A DNA stretch of 5,546 bases, taken from NCBI GenBank assembly GCA_026645375.1, contig JAPFFX010000420.1:1-5546 (forward strand), in the 5' to 3' direction. Below, piece after piece: positions 1 to 5,546 of this stretch (its first letter is position 1; every line of letters starts with the position of its first letter). Below the pieces are notes generated by a model. The model was not told where the DNA came from, ran no database searches, and saw only the letters and a program-made list of their open reading frames with translations. Made by a program: the position numbers and the translations under genes. This DNA comes from Citricoccus sp. WCRC_4 (lineage in GTDB: Bacteria > Actinomycetota > Actinomycetes > Actinomycetales > Micrococcaceae).

Positions 1-439
1 CCTCCTCGAAGTGAGCGACGATCTCCCCGGTCGTCAGTCCCCGGGCGCTCAGCGAGAGCACGATCTGATCGATCCCGTCCAGGCGGCGTTTGCGTTTGGG
101 CACGATCACCGGCTCGAACGAACCGTCCCGATCCCGCGGCACCTCGATCTGCACGGGCCCGATTTCGGTCAACACGGTCTTCGGTCTCGTGCCGTTGCGC
201 AGGTTCGCCGCGATCGGCGTCTCGCCGTGCTCGTGCCCCAGGTGCTCGGTCAGCTCGGCTTCCAGGGCCGTCTCGAGGACGTTCTTGGTGAGTTGGTCCA
301 GCAGCCCACCGGGCCCGACCAGGCTCACGCCCTGCTCCTTGGCTTGGGCCAGCAGCCGTTCGGCCAGTTCCTTCTGGTCGATGATCTCTCCGGTCACGGG
401 ATCGATCATCGCTTCAGTTGCTTCGGTCGTGTCAGTCAC
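1..439 (-). CDS. IS256/Mutator-family transposase, N-terminal part (runs off left edge)
   Basis: This is the N-terminal 146 residues of a DDE transposase that would catalyse movement of its own insertion sequence. The frame starts at GTG (439-437), six bases after an AAAGGAG ribosome binding site (452-446), and is open to the window edge. Visible hallmarks of the Mutator/IS256 family are a helical N terminus, then RNGTRPKTVLTEIG (about residues 81-94), the IEVPRDRDGSFEPVIVPK stretch (98-115) and the IDQIVLSLSARGLTTGEI segment (123-140). This arrangement is typical of the family's DNA-binding N-terminal region. Family members are usually about 400 residues, so roughly two thirds, including the catalytic Asp and Glu residues, lies off the edge. 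No frameshift or internal stop is seen in the visible part. The family call is secure; the exact element is not identified. Confidence 0.9.
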   Translation of the reverse strand, partial: MTDTTEATEAMIDPVTGEIIDQKELAERLLAQAKEQGVSLVGPGGLLDQLTKNVLETALEAELTEHLGHEHGETPIAANLRNGTRPKTVLTEIGPVQIEVPRDRDGSFEPVIVPKRKRRLDGIDQIVLSLSARGLTTGEIVAHFEE

Positions 440-470
440 GGCCGTCTCCTTTCGGATCAGGCCGGACCCT

Positions 471-497
471 CACACACCGTTTTTCTTACAGTCCCCC
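471..497 (-). repeat. Probable terminal inverted repeat of the IS256-family element
   Basis: Read on the minus strand from the outside inwards, the end runs GGGGACTGTAAGAAAAACGG followed by TGTGTG. An A-rich segment and a GTGTG motif just outside the transposase start resemble the ends of actinobacterial IS256-family elements. The partner repeat is outside the window, so this is a position-based call and the first base of the element is uncertain. Confidence 0.5.
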
Positions 498-500
498 CAT

Positions 501-510
501 GAGACGTCTC
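501..510. repeat. Perfect 10-bp palindrome next to the IS end
   Basis: GAGACGTCTC is a perfect palindrome only a few bases outside the insertion sequence boundary. It contains the same GTCTC core as the two 18-bp sites at 561-578 and 673-690, though with a shorter centre. It could be a relic of the target site or a third, weaker binding site. A 10-bp palindrome can also occur by chance. Confidence 0.35.
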
Positions 511-534
511 GCAATCCTCTACTTGTGAAACAGA

Positions 535-562
535 TTGACGATGCGTCGGGTGCGCGTGGAAT
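535..562 (+). promoter_or_regulatory. Candidate sigma-70-type promoter for the small gene
   Basis: TTGACG (535-540) and TGGAAT (557-562) are separated by 16 bases. They match the -35 and -10 consensus at 5 and 4 of 6 positions. The dyad at 561-578 would overlap the -10 box and the start point, which is a usual place for a repressor operator. The leader RNA would be about 120 nt. The call rests on motif matching only. Confidence 0.35.
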
Positions 563-578
563 GGGACTTGTCTCCCAT
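561..578. promoter_or_regulatory. 18-bp dyad, site 1 (possible operator or leader hairpin)
   Basis: ATGGGACTTGTCTCCCAT has perfect 6-bp inverted arms (ATGGGA and TCCCAT) around a 6-base centre. The same pattern recurs in inverted orientation at 673-690, sharing ATGGGA-N3-GTCTCCC (13 of 16 positions). It lies at the candidate transcription start of the small gene. It could be a protein-binding operator, or in RNA it could pair with site 2 and cover the ribosome binding site. Which of these is true, if either, is inference. Confidence 0.45.
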
Positions 579-672
579 CGACTTTCGCGGACGCTGGTTG
601 GCGGGGTTGGACGAAGCGGTTCGGCGGGATGCTCCTTCTCCCGGGGCCGATGGTGGCCATACGTGCCTCGGT

Positions 673-690
673 TGGGGAGACTTATCCCAT
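673..690. promoter_or_regulatory. 18-bp dyad, site 2, overlapping ribosome binding site and start codon
   Basis: TGGGGAGACTTATCCCAT is the inverted counterpart of site 1: its complement reads ATGGGATAAGTCTCCCCA. It contains the GGGGAGA ribosome binding site (674-680) and the first two bases of the ATG at 689. Occupancy by a protein, or pairing with site 1, would block translation of the downstream small gene. Confidence 0.45.
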
Positions 691-946
691 GGGTGAGAAC
701 CACATGGCTGCCGAGTCGTCATCGAGCCGGCACCCGCAGGATTGGGGTCGGGCGGTGTCAGTGGTGCTGACCCGCCTGGCCGAGACCATGGCCCGCGAGA
801 GCGGTGGGACCACGGACGAGGTCTTGGTCAACCGGGACATCCGGTTGAACATCGTCGCCGAGGGCGAGCATGGTGCCCGCATCACCGCCACCTGCCTCGG
901 GACCGGCACCACCGCCGAGGGCGCGGTCATCCCCCGGGTGTGCTGA
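689..946 (+). CDS. Small uncharacterised protein, 85 residues
   Basis: I do not recognise this protein. It is called as a gene because nearly every codon ends in G or C, as expected for real coding sequence here, and because GGGGAGA (674-680) sits eight bases before the ATG at 689. In-frame ATGs at 629 and 650 lack such a site, and the one at 704 is a weaker alternative. The product is soluble, with no signal peptide or membrane segment. It has a polar Ser-rich N terminus, a probable helix (about residues 20-38, GRAVSVVLTRLAETMARES), then a segment that looks like alternating strands (about 47-80) ending in PRVC. It has only two cysteines, at about 70 and 85, and no metal-site pattern. It is preceded by two dyad sites and followed by 348 bases without a gene, so it is probably monocistronic. 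Existence is likely; function is unknown. Confidence 0.6.
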   Translation: MGENHMAAESSSSRHPQDWGRAVSVVLTRLAETMARESGGTTDEVLVNRDIRLNIVAEGEHGARITATCLGTGTTAEGAVIPRVC

Positions 947-1027
947 CGCGAGGCCGAAGAAGCGCTTCCTCCCATCATGACGAGGCCTGGCCTGGTCTCG
1001 GTTCGGGCCGCGGCGAGGGCGTGGTCG

Positions 1028-1067
1028 TTGGCCGATTGGCCGATTGGCCGATTGGCCGATTGGCCGA
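1028..1067. repeat. Tandem repeat: five perfect copies of TTGGCCGA
   Basis: Five head-to-tail perfect 8-bp units fill 40 bases with no interruptions. The unit contains the palindrome TTGGCC-A/GGCC, so each copy also carries a GGCC core. Perfect short-unit arrays are prone to slippage, so copy number may differ between isolates. Position: 82 bases after the stop of the small gene and 227 bases before the yihY-like start. Confidence 0.95.
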
Positions 1068-1165
1068 TGCCATGGTCGGGTTACTCCTCCGGTGACGGCC
1101 TGGACTGGACGGACGCCGCGAGGATGGCATGGTCCGGATCTGCTCAAGGCCGACTCTCTCGCGTG

Positions 1166-1194
1166 TTGTCTCAGGCACTCGATAGAGAGATAAC
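1166..1194 (+). promoter_or_regulatory. Weak candidate promoter for the yihY-like gene
   Basis: TTGTCT (1166-1171) and GATAAC (1189-1194) are 17 bases apart, each matching the consensus at about four positions. The -10 candidate lacks the T at both ends that actinobacterial promoters usually keep, so this is only a suggestion. It would give a leader of about 95 nt before the GTG at 1295. Confidence 0.25.
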
Positions 1195-1294
1195 GCGGCC
1201 CGGATCGGTACGCTCCTCCGCACCGCAGACGCACCGGCAGTCGCCCTCCGCGTTCTCGAAGAATCCTGGCCCGATGGACCTGAAAGGACATCCC

Positions 1295-2479
1295 GTGTCG
1301 AACCTTGAACGTGTCGAGGCCACCTTGAGGGCCGTGGACGCCCCCGCTCCGGACAGCGATCACAAGCCCGATCACCCGCCCCAGCTCGAGGCGTCCAGCT
1401 GGAAGTACGCCCTGAAGCGGACCGTCAGGGAGTTCGGGACGGACGGTGGCGCCGACCTGGCGGCCATGCTCACCTTCTTCTCGGTGTTGTCCCTAGCCCC
1501 GGCCCTGCTGGCGGTGTTCTCCCTCATCACGCTGGTCCTGGCCAGCAACGCCGAGACCGTGACCTCCCTGGTGGATGACCTGGTCCGGCAGTACGTCCCC
1601 ACGGAATATCAGAGCCTGGTGGTGATGCTCGTGGAGACCATGATCAGCTCCTCCTCGGGCGGGGTGGTCGCGCTGATCATTGGTATCGCCATCGCCGTGT
1701 GGTCCTCTTCGGCCTACGTGAAGGCCTTCTCGAGGTCCATGAACATCATCTACGGCCGGGAGGAGGGCCGGGGCCTGATCAAGCGAACGGCCGCGATGCT
1801 GGGGACGACCCTGGCCATCCTGGTGGGGGCCGTGCTGATCCTGGTCTGCCTCGCCCTGAACGATGCCCTGGTCACGGGGGTGCTCGGCCCCATCGCCGGG
1901 CCCCTGGGCCTGGGGGAGCTGCTGGGGTTTATGACCGAGTCGTTCCTGCCCGTCTGGGCCTGGGCCAAGTGGCCCATCATCCTCGTCCTGGTGATCGCCA
2001 TCGTGGCCCTGCTGTACTACTTCACACCGAACGTGCGCCAGCCGAGGTTCACGTGGGTGAGCCTGGGTTCGGTGGTGGCGATCATCGGCATCGCCATCGC
2101 CGGTGCGGGGCTGTACCTCTACTCCTCATACTTCGCCGGTTATAACCCCTATGGCGCGATCGGCACCGTGATGGCCTTGCTCTTGGCCCTATGGGTGAGC
2201 AACATCGTGCTGCTACTGGGCGCCGAGGTCGACGCCGAGGTGGAGCGGGCCCGGCAGCTGCAAGCCGGCATGCCCGCCGAGAGGCATATCCAGCTGCCAC
2301 CGTGGGACACGGCCAAGGTGGAGACAATGAAGACGATCCAGACCCGGCTGGAGTCCCAGGGCCGCGCCCTGCGGATGGCCCACCGCGAGCACCCCACCGC
2401 GGACAGGTCCACCTCCTCCGACCGGTCCGCCCCGATCGATCCCAACAACCGCGGCCACGGTCCCTCCCGAACCGGGTGA
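1295..2479 (+). CDS. YihY/virulence factor BrkB family integral membrane protein
   Basis: The 394-residue product belongs to the YihY/BrkB family (Pfam Virul_fac_BrkB), inner-membrane proteins of unsettled function once misnamed ribonuclease BN. The start is the GTG at 1295, six bases after AAAGGA (1283-1288); an in-frame ATG at 1274 has no such site. A charged cytoplasmic N terminus (1-54) precedes six hydrophobic segments at about 56-84, 123-142, 168-189, 226-243, 255-276 and 288-311. Family hallmarks are the A-x-M-L-T-F-F-S start of helix 1 (57-63), the WSSSAYVKAF stretch after helix 2 (136-145), YYFTPNVRQPRFTW (241-254), the YNPYGAIGT loop (283-291) and the closing LLLGAEVDAE (306-315). 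A hydrophilic tail of about 80 residues follows, rich in Arg, Ser, Asp and Pro at its end and probably disordered. It appears to be transcribed alone. Family assignment is firm; a biochemical role cannot be assigned. Confidence 0.93.
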   Translation: MSNLERVEATLRAVDAPAPDSDHKPDHPPQLEASSWKYALKRTVREFGTDGGADLAAMLTFFSVLSLAPALLAVFSLITLVLASNAETVTSLVDDLVRQYVPTEYQSLVVMLVETMISSSSGGVVALIIGIAIAVWSSSAYVKAFSRSMNIIYGREEGRGLIKRTAAMLGTTLAILVGAVLILVCLALNDALVTGVLGPIAGPLGLGELLGFMTESFLPVWAWAKWPIILVLVIAIVALLYYFTPNVRQPRFTWVSLGSVVAIIGIAIAGAGLYLYSSYFAGYNPYGAIGTVMALLLALWVSNIVLLLGAEVDAEVERARQLQAGMPAERHIQLPPWDTAKVETMKTIQTRLESQGRALRMAHREHPTADRSTSSDRSAPIDPNNRGHGPSRTG

Positions 2480-2885
2480 CCAGCCCTCCTGCCAGACGCC
2501 TCTGCGGACAGCGGCGGGGCACCTCCAGATCAGCCCGGGTACCCGCCATCACTGGGAACGTGCGTGTAAGGACGGGACAGCGCCGGCTCTCGAACTCTCA
2601 CATGGACCCGGGGCGCAGACCTCGGTCCCCGGGCCGTCAGTCCGTCGGCAATCCCCCGGGCATCCGGAAGGGGTCTGGCGAAGCGATCGTGCGTCGTCAC
2701 CCCCAGGGTGTCGCCGACACGTCTGGCACCACGCGCCTCCCGCCAGCGCCCCGGCAAGGTCCTCTGGCCTACGCCCTCCGGGTTGCTCAAGCGGGACACT
2801 GTTCCGGGAGAATCGGCAGCATCTCAGGCACGAGGGAGCGCGAGTTGGGAGTCCCGCGAGAGACGTGTAGTGTTGAGTGTTCCGA
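2480..2885. other. Gene-free interval with one weak hairpin
   Basis: I see no recognisable gene in these 406 bases. Open frames cross it on both strands, but their translations are Arg/Pro/Gly-rich, lack ribosome binding sites and match no family I know. A hairpin can form at 2607-2633 (CCCGGG arms with an inner GACC/GGTC stem). It might act as a poor terminator for the yihY-like gene 128 bases upstream, but it has no U tract. The last 40 bases hold the tRNA promoter candidate. Confidence 0.55.
2845..2873 (+). promoter_or_regulatory. Probable promoter of the initiator tRNA gene
   Basis: TTGGGA (2845-2850) and TAGTGT (2868-2873) are exactly 17 bases apart and fit the actinobacterial TTGnnn and TAnnnT patterns. 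Transcription would begin at about 2880, a few bases before the mature 5' end at 2886. This close spacing supports the call. Confidence 0.45.
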
Positions 2886-2962
2886 CGCGGGGTGGAGCAG
2901 TTCGGTAGCTCGCCGGGCTCATAACCCGGAGGTCGCAAGTTCAAATCTTGCCCCCGCAACCA
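2886..2962 (+). tRNA. Initiator tRNA-fMet (anticodon CAT), CCA encoded
   Basis: All arms fold. The acceptor is CGCGGGG (2886-2892) with CCCCGCA (2952-2958). The anticodon stem is CCGGG (2913-2917) with CCCGG (2925-2929), with CAT at 2920-2922. The T stem is GCAAG (2935-2939) with CTTGC (2947-2951) around TTCAAAT. The discriminator is A2959 and CCA is encoded at 2960-2962. Two features mark it as the initiator rather than an elongator: the first acceptor pair is the C1-A72 mismatch that lets the transformylase act, and the anticodon stem carries three consecutive G-C pairs next to the loop, used for P-site entry. It delivers formyl-methionine to start translation. It is an isolated gene with its own promoter candidate and terminator. 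Confidence 0.97.
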
Positions 2963-2963
2963 A

Positions 2964-2995
2964 GAAGACCTCGGCCCCTGAGGGCCGGGGTCTTC
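2964..2995. terminator. Strong hairpin terminator, probably bidirectional
   Basis: GAAGACCTCGGCCC (2964-2977) pairs with GGGCCGGGGTCTTC (2982-2995) over 14 bp, with one G-U (or A-C) pair and a four-base loop. It begins two bases after the tRNA CCA end. There is no long U run on the plus strand, as is common in high-GC actinobacteria. On the minus strand the stem is followed by TTGGTTG, so it may also end the formate dehydrogenase transcript, whose stop codon is 93 bases away. Confidence 0.8.
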
Positions 2996-3088
2996 GCACT
3001 TCGCTGTCGCATCTCGGGCCCGGCTGTTCGTGCTCTCGACGTCCGGGGCCGGCACTCGTTCATCTCCCACACCGACGCTCCGCGGACA

Positions 3089-5546
3089 TCAGAACTGGCT
3101 ATCCCTCCTGCGGATCCGGACGGCGGTCACCTTGTACTCGGGGCAACCGGTGACGCTGTCCTCCACGGGTGAGGTGAGCCTGTTGACGCCGGCGTCCGGG
3201 AAGTGGAAGCCGGTGAAGACCTCGCCGGGTGGGACCTCGTCGGTGATCCTGACCGGCAGCATCGCCATCCCGTGACGGCTGGAGACCTCCACCCATTCGC
3301 CCTCGAGGACACCGAGATCGGCGGCGTCCCCGGCGTCCAGGTCGATCGTCTCCTGCCCGAGAAGGTCCAGGTTGCCGGTGCGGCGGGTCATGCTGCCCGT
3401 GTTGTAGTGCTCCCCGCGGCGGCCGGTGATGAGCAGGAACGGGTAGCTGTCGTCGCACGACTCACCCGGTGGCAGGTAGGGCCGGATCCCGAAACGGGCC
3501 CGGCCGTCCGACGTGGCGAACCCGTCCCGGTAGAGCCGTGGGGTCCCCGGTGCATCGGCCGCGGCGCACGGCCAGTGCACGGGTCCTCCACGATCGATCC
3601 GGGCATGGCTCACCCCCGTGAACAACGGCGCCAACGATGCGCACTCGTCCATGGCTGCCTCCGGGGTCGGACAACCCAGCCGGCCGCCCATGGCCCCGGC
3701 GACGGCGTGGAGCACGTCGAAGTCGGTGTGCACCCCGGCGGGTGCCTCCACCACGGGCCGTACCCGCTGGAAGCGGCGGTCGAAATTGACGAAGGTCCCG
3801 TCCTTCTCGAGCCATGCCGCCACCGGAAGGACGACATCGGCGGCCTCGGCGGTCGCGCTCAGGAAGAGGTCGCTGCAGATCACCAGGGGGCAGGCGTCGA
3901 GCGCAGCCCGGACGGAGCCGCTGTCCGGCGCGGTGGACAGCACGTCCTCGCCGATCACCCACAGGGCCTGCAACGTCCCCGCGCGGGCGGCGTCGAACAT
4001 CTGCGGCATGCGCAACCCGGGCCGGGGCGGGACGCTCACCTGCCACGCATCGTCGAAGCGCATCCGGGCGCGGGCGTCCGCAACCTTCTGGTAGCCGGGC
4101 AGCATGTCCGGCAGGGCACCCATGTCACTGGCACCCTGAACATTGTTCTGCCCTCGGAGCGGGTTGATGCCGCCACCGGTTCCGGGCCCGACCGTCCCGC
4201 AGAGCAAGGCCAGGTTGGCCAGTGCGCGGACACCATCGGTGCCATGGAGGTGTTCGGTGACACCGAGTCCGTAGAAGATCATCGGTGCCCGGGCCTCACC
4301 GTACAGGTGGGCCGCCCCTTCCAGCTGCTCGACGGGAACCCCGGTGATCGCAGCAGTCCGTTCCGGCGGATACTGTGCCTGCAGGACGCGGAACTCGTCG
4401 TACCCGGTGGTATGGGAGCGCAGGAACGCCTGGTCGACCAGGCCCTCACGGATCAGCACGTGGGCGATGCCATGGAACAACGCCACATTGGTCCCGGGGG
4501 TGGGACGGAGGTGGATGTCCGCGTGCCGGGCCAGTGGTGTCCGGCGCGGATCGATGACGATGAGGCGGGCGCCGTCGATCACCCGCTGGAGCAGCCGTGC
4601 CCCGACCACCGGGTGCGCGTGCGTGGGATTGGCCCCGACCAGCATGATGGTGTCGCTGTGGTCCACGTCCTCGAACGGGTTGGTGCCGCCGCCCAGGCCG
4701 AACGTGGCCGCCAGGCCCGAGGCCGAGGGCGCATGGCAGACCCGCGCACAATTGTCGACGTTGTTGGTGCCCATCACCGCTCGGGCGAACTTCTGGATCA
4801 GGTAGTTCTCCTCGTTCGTGGCCCGAGCCGAGGCGATCACGGCGAAGGCATCGGGGTCGACGCCGCGCAGCCTGGACAGTCGCCGTGCCACGTGGCCGAT
4901 GGCCTCGTCCCAGGTGGCGGGGACCAGTGCGCCGTCCCGGCGGACCAAGGGAGCGTCCAGCCGCTCTGGCGAGGTCAGGAAGCCGTGGGAGAAGCGTCCC
5001 TTGACACAGGCGTGGCCCCGGTTCAACGCACCGTCCGTGACCGGCTGCACCGTGGCGATCTCGTTCCCGCGGGTGGCGACGTCCAGGGTGCACCCGACCC
5101 CGCAGAAACCACAGGTGGTGCGGGTGCGGCGTTCCAGGGGCCGCGGGTCCAGCAGGCCGGGCTCGGAGAGAGCACCGGTCGGACAGGAGTCCACGCAGGC
5201 CCCGCAGGAGACGCAGTCAGACGTGACCCAGCTGTCCCCCCGGCCGGGAGCGACGACGGTGTCCGGTCCGCGTCCGGTCAGCGTGAGGGCGAACGTGCCT
5301 TGGACCTCGGCGCAGACCCGCACGCACTTCCCGCAAGCGATACACAGGTCGCGGTCGAGCTTGACATAGGGGTGGGAATGATCGGTGCCGCGGCGGGCCA
5401 GGGGCTCTGGCACGTCAAGCGGCAGCACGTTGAGGGCGTCGCACTGGCGGACCAGTTCGCTACGGTCCGGTGGTACGTCCAGGGCGCGGGGTGGCAGGCC
5501 CGCGACGATGATCTGCAGTGCGTTCCGGCGGGCCGGGGCGGCCTGC
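3089..5546 (-). CDS. Formate dehydrogenase alpha subunit, molybdopterin/iron-sulfur, Cys type (N terminus off right edge)
   Basis: This catalytic subunit oxidises formate to CO2 at a molybdenum bis-MGD centre and passes electrons along iron-sulfur clusters, typically in the cytoplasm to an NAD-linked or similar partner. The visible 818 residues (numbered from the edge) stay in frame to the edge, so the GTG at 5428 is internal. A ferredoxin-like domain has two four-cysteine motifs: Cys68, 71, 74, 78 and Cys111, 114, 117, 121. The molybdopterin domain opens with the motif Cys145, 148, 152, 180 followed by Lys182. The active site is RVCHAP, with Cys270 (TGC at 4738-4736, not selenocysteine TGA) and His271. 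The FDH signature GINPLRGQNNVQG is at about 459-471. The dinucleotide-binding C-terminal domain (about 700-818) includes GRRGEHYNTGSMTRRTGN. An N-terminal [2Fe-2S] domain would lie off the edge. The stretch 1-55 lacks the usual NuoG-type His/Cys cluster motif. It is probably the last gene of an operon entering from the right. Confidence 0.93.
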   Translation of the reverse strand, partial: QAAPARRNALQIIVAGLPPRALDVPPDRSELVRQCDALNVLPLDVPEPLARRGTDHSHPYVKLDRDLCIACGKCVRVCAEVQGTFALTLTGRGPDTVVAPGRGDSWVTSDCVSCGACVDSCPTGALSEPGLLDPRPLERRTRTTCGFCGVGCTLDVATRGNEIATVQPVTDGALNRGHACVKGRFSHGFLTSPERLDAPLVRRDGALVPATWDEAIGHVARRLSRLRGVDPDAFAVIASARATNEENYLIQKFARAVMGTNNVDNCARVCHAPSASGLAATFGLGGGTNPFEDVDHSDTIMLVGANPTHAHPVVGARLLQRVIDGARLIVIDPRRTPLARHADIHLRPTPGTNVALFHGIAHVLIREGLVDQAFLRSHTTGYDEFRVLQAQYPPERTAAITGVPVEQLEGAAHLYGEARAPMIFYGLGVTEHLHGTDGVRALANLALLCGTVGPGTGGGINPLRGQNNVQGASDMGALPDMLPGYQKVADARARMRFDDAWQVSVPPRPGLRMPQMFDAARAGTLQALWVIGEDVLSTAPDSGSVRAALDACPLVICSDLFLSATAEAADVVLPVAAWLEKDGTFVNFDRRFQRVRPVVEAPAGVHTDFDVLHAVAGAMGGRLGCPTPEAAMDECASLAPLFTGVSHARIDRGGPVHWPCAAADAPGTPRLYRDGFATSDGRARFGIRPYLPPGESCDDSYPFLLITGRRGEHYNTGSMTRRTGNLDLLGQETIDLDAGDAADLGVLEGEWVEVSSRHGMAMLPVRITDEVPPGEVFTGFHFPDAGVNRLTSPVEDSVTGCPEYKVTAVRIRRRDSQF

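Larger units (their letters stand above)
1..497 (-). mobile_element. IS256/Mutator-family insertion sequence, one end only
   Basis: The left edge holds the transposase 5' end of an insertion sequence read on the minus strand. It is identified by the IS256-type transposase N terminus at 1-439 and by a terminal-repeat-like stretch between that gene and about 497. The outer boundary is set by eye within the C run at 493-498 and may be off by a few bases. The catalytic half, the other terminal repeat and any target duplication lie outside the window. Whether the element is intact or active therefore cannot be judged, although the visible part of the transposase frame has no interruption. Confidence 0.8.
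947..1294. other. Non-coding interval between the small gene and the yihY-like gene
   Basis: No convincing gene lies in these 348 bases. A frame is open from ATG 977 into the yihY-like gene without a stop. However, it has no ribosome binding site, its translation is low-complexity across the tandem repeat, and it resembles no family I know. The interval contains the 8-bp tandem array at 1028-1067 and a weak promoter candidate near 1166-1194. The short palindrome GAAGCGCTTC (959-968) just after the small gene is too short to count as a terminator on its own. Confidence 0.6.

Noticed and set aside
90..770. Open frame of 226 codons on the plus strand
   Set aside because: It lies antisense to the transposase and runs across the IS boundary. 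The translation is Ser/Arg-rich with no recognisable domain, so it is a shadow frame.
1028..1067. Tandem array considered as a CRISPR array or iteron origin
   Set aside because: Units are 8 bp with no spacers, so it is not CRISPR. No replication initiator gene, AT-rich segment or DnaA box is seen nearby, so an iteron origin is not supported.
1066..1137. Near-direct repeat GATGCCATGGTCGGG (1066-1080) and GATGGCATGGTCCGG (1123-1137)
   Set aside because: The two match at 13 of 15 positions. In sequence this GC-rich, and with only two copies, this is weak and could be chance. It coincides with no gene or site.
977..1294. N-terminal extension of the yihY-like gene from ATG 977 (106 extra residues)
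   Set aside because: There is no ribosome binding site at 977. The extension encodes the repetitive LADWPIGR units of the tandem array, and the GTG at 1295 has a well-spaced AAAGGA and gives a normal family length.
758..1375. Open frame of 205 codons on the minus strand across the small gene and the tandem repeat
   Set aside because: It overlaps the small gene with better codon statistics on the other strand and translates the repeat as IGQSANRP units. It shows no family features.
2549..3070. Open frame of 173 codons on the minus strand containing GQDLNLRPPGYEPGEL
   Set aside because: That peptide is the antisense translation of the tRNA gene, a well-known spurious protein found in many genomes. 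The frame has no support beyond the lack of stops in GC-rich DNA.
4736..4738. Possible selenocysteine codon at the formate dehydrogenase active site
   Set aside because: The codon is TGC, an ordinary cysteine, so no selenocysteine machinery or SECIS element is needed.
5426..5428. GTG at 5428 as the start of the formate dehydrogenase gene
   Set aside because: The frame stays open to the window edge, and the upstream residues resemble the Arg-Arg helix that follows the [2Fe-2S] domain in this family. No ribosome binding site precedes the GTG.

Overview
The window looks like chromosomal DNA from a high-GC Gram-positive bacterium (Actinomycetota; Micrococcales is my best guess). The basis is strong G/C preference at third codon positions, GTG starts behind AAAGGA-type ribosome binding sites, and a tRNA gene with an encoded CCA end. 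The genus call is inference.

Layout, left to right. (1) 1 to about 497: one end of an IS256/Mutator-family insertion sequence on the minus strand, with the N-terminal 146 codons of its transposase and the probable terminal repeat; the rest lies off the left edge. (2) 500-946: a leader with two related 18-bp dyad sites and a candidate promoter, then an unrecognised 85-residue protein gene. (3) 947-1294: a non-coding stretch with five perfect tandem copies of TTGGCCGA. (4) 1295-2479: a six-helix YihY/BrkB-family membrane protein. (5) 2480-2885: no recognisable gene, one weak hairpin, then a plausible tRNA promoter. (6) 2886-2962: initiator tRNA-Met (CAT), followed by a strong hairpin at 2964-2995 that probably terminates transcription from both sides. 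(7) 3089 to the right edge, minus strand: most of a large molybdenum and iron-sulfur formate dehydrogenase alpha subunit with an active-site cysteine, open at its N terminus.

The genes do not form one pathway. The small gene, yihY-like gene and tRNA point right, but gaps of about 350-400 bases suggest separate transcription units. The formate dehydrogenase converges on the tRNA and is probably the last gene of an operon that starts beyond the right edge. I see no convincing new multi-gene system. The points most worth a second look are the paired dyads that could mask the ribosome binding site of the small gene, the 8-bp tandem array upstream of the yihY-like gene, and the absence of the NuoG-type His/Cys cluster motif from the formate dehydrogenase.
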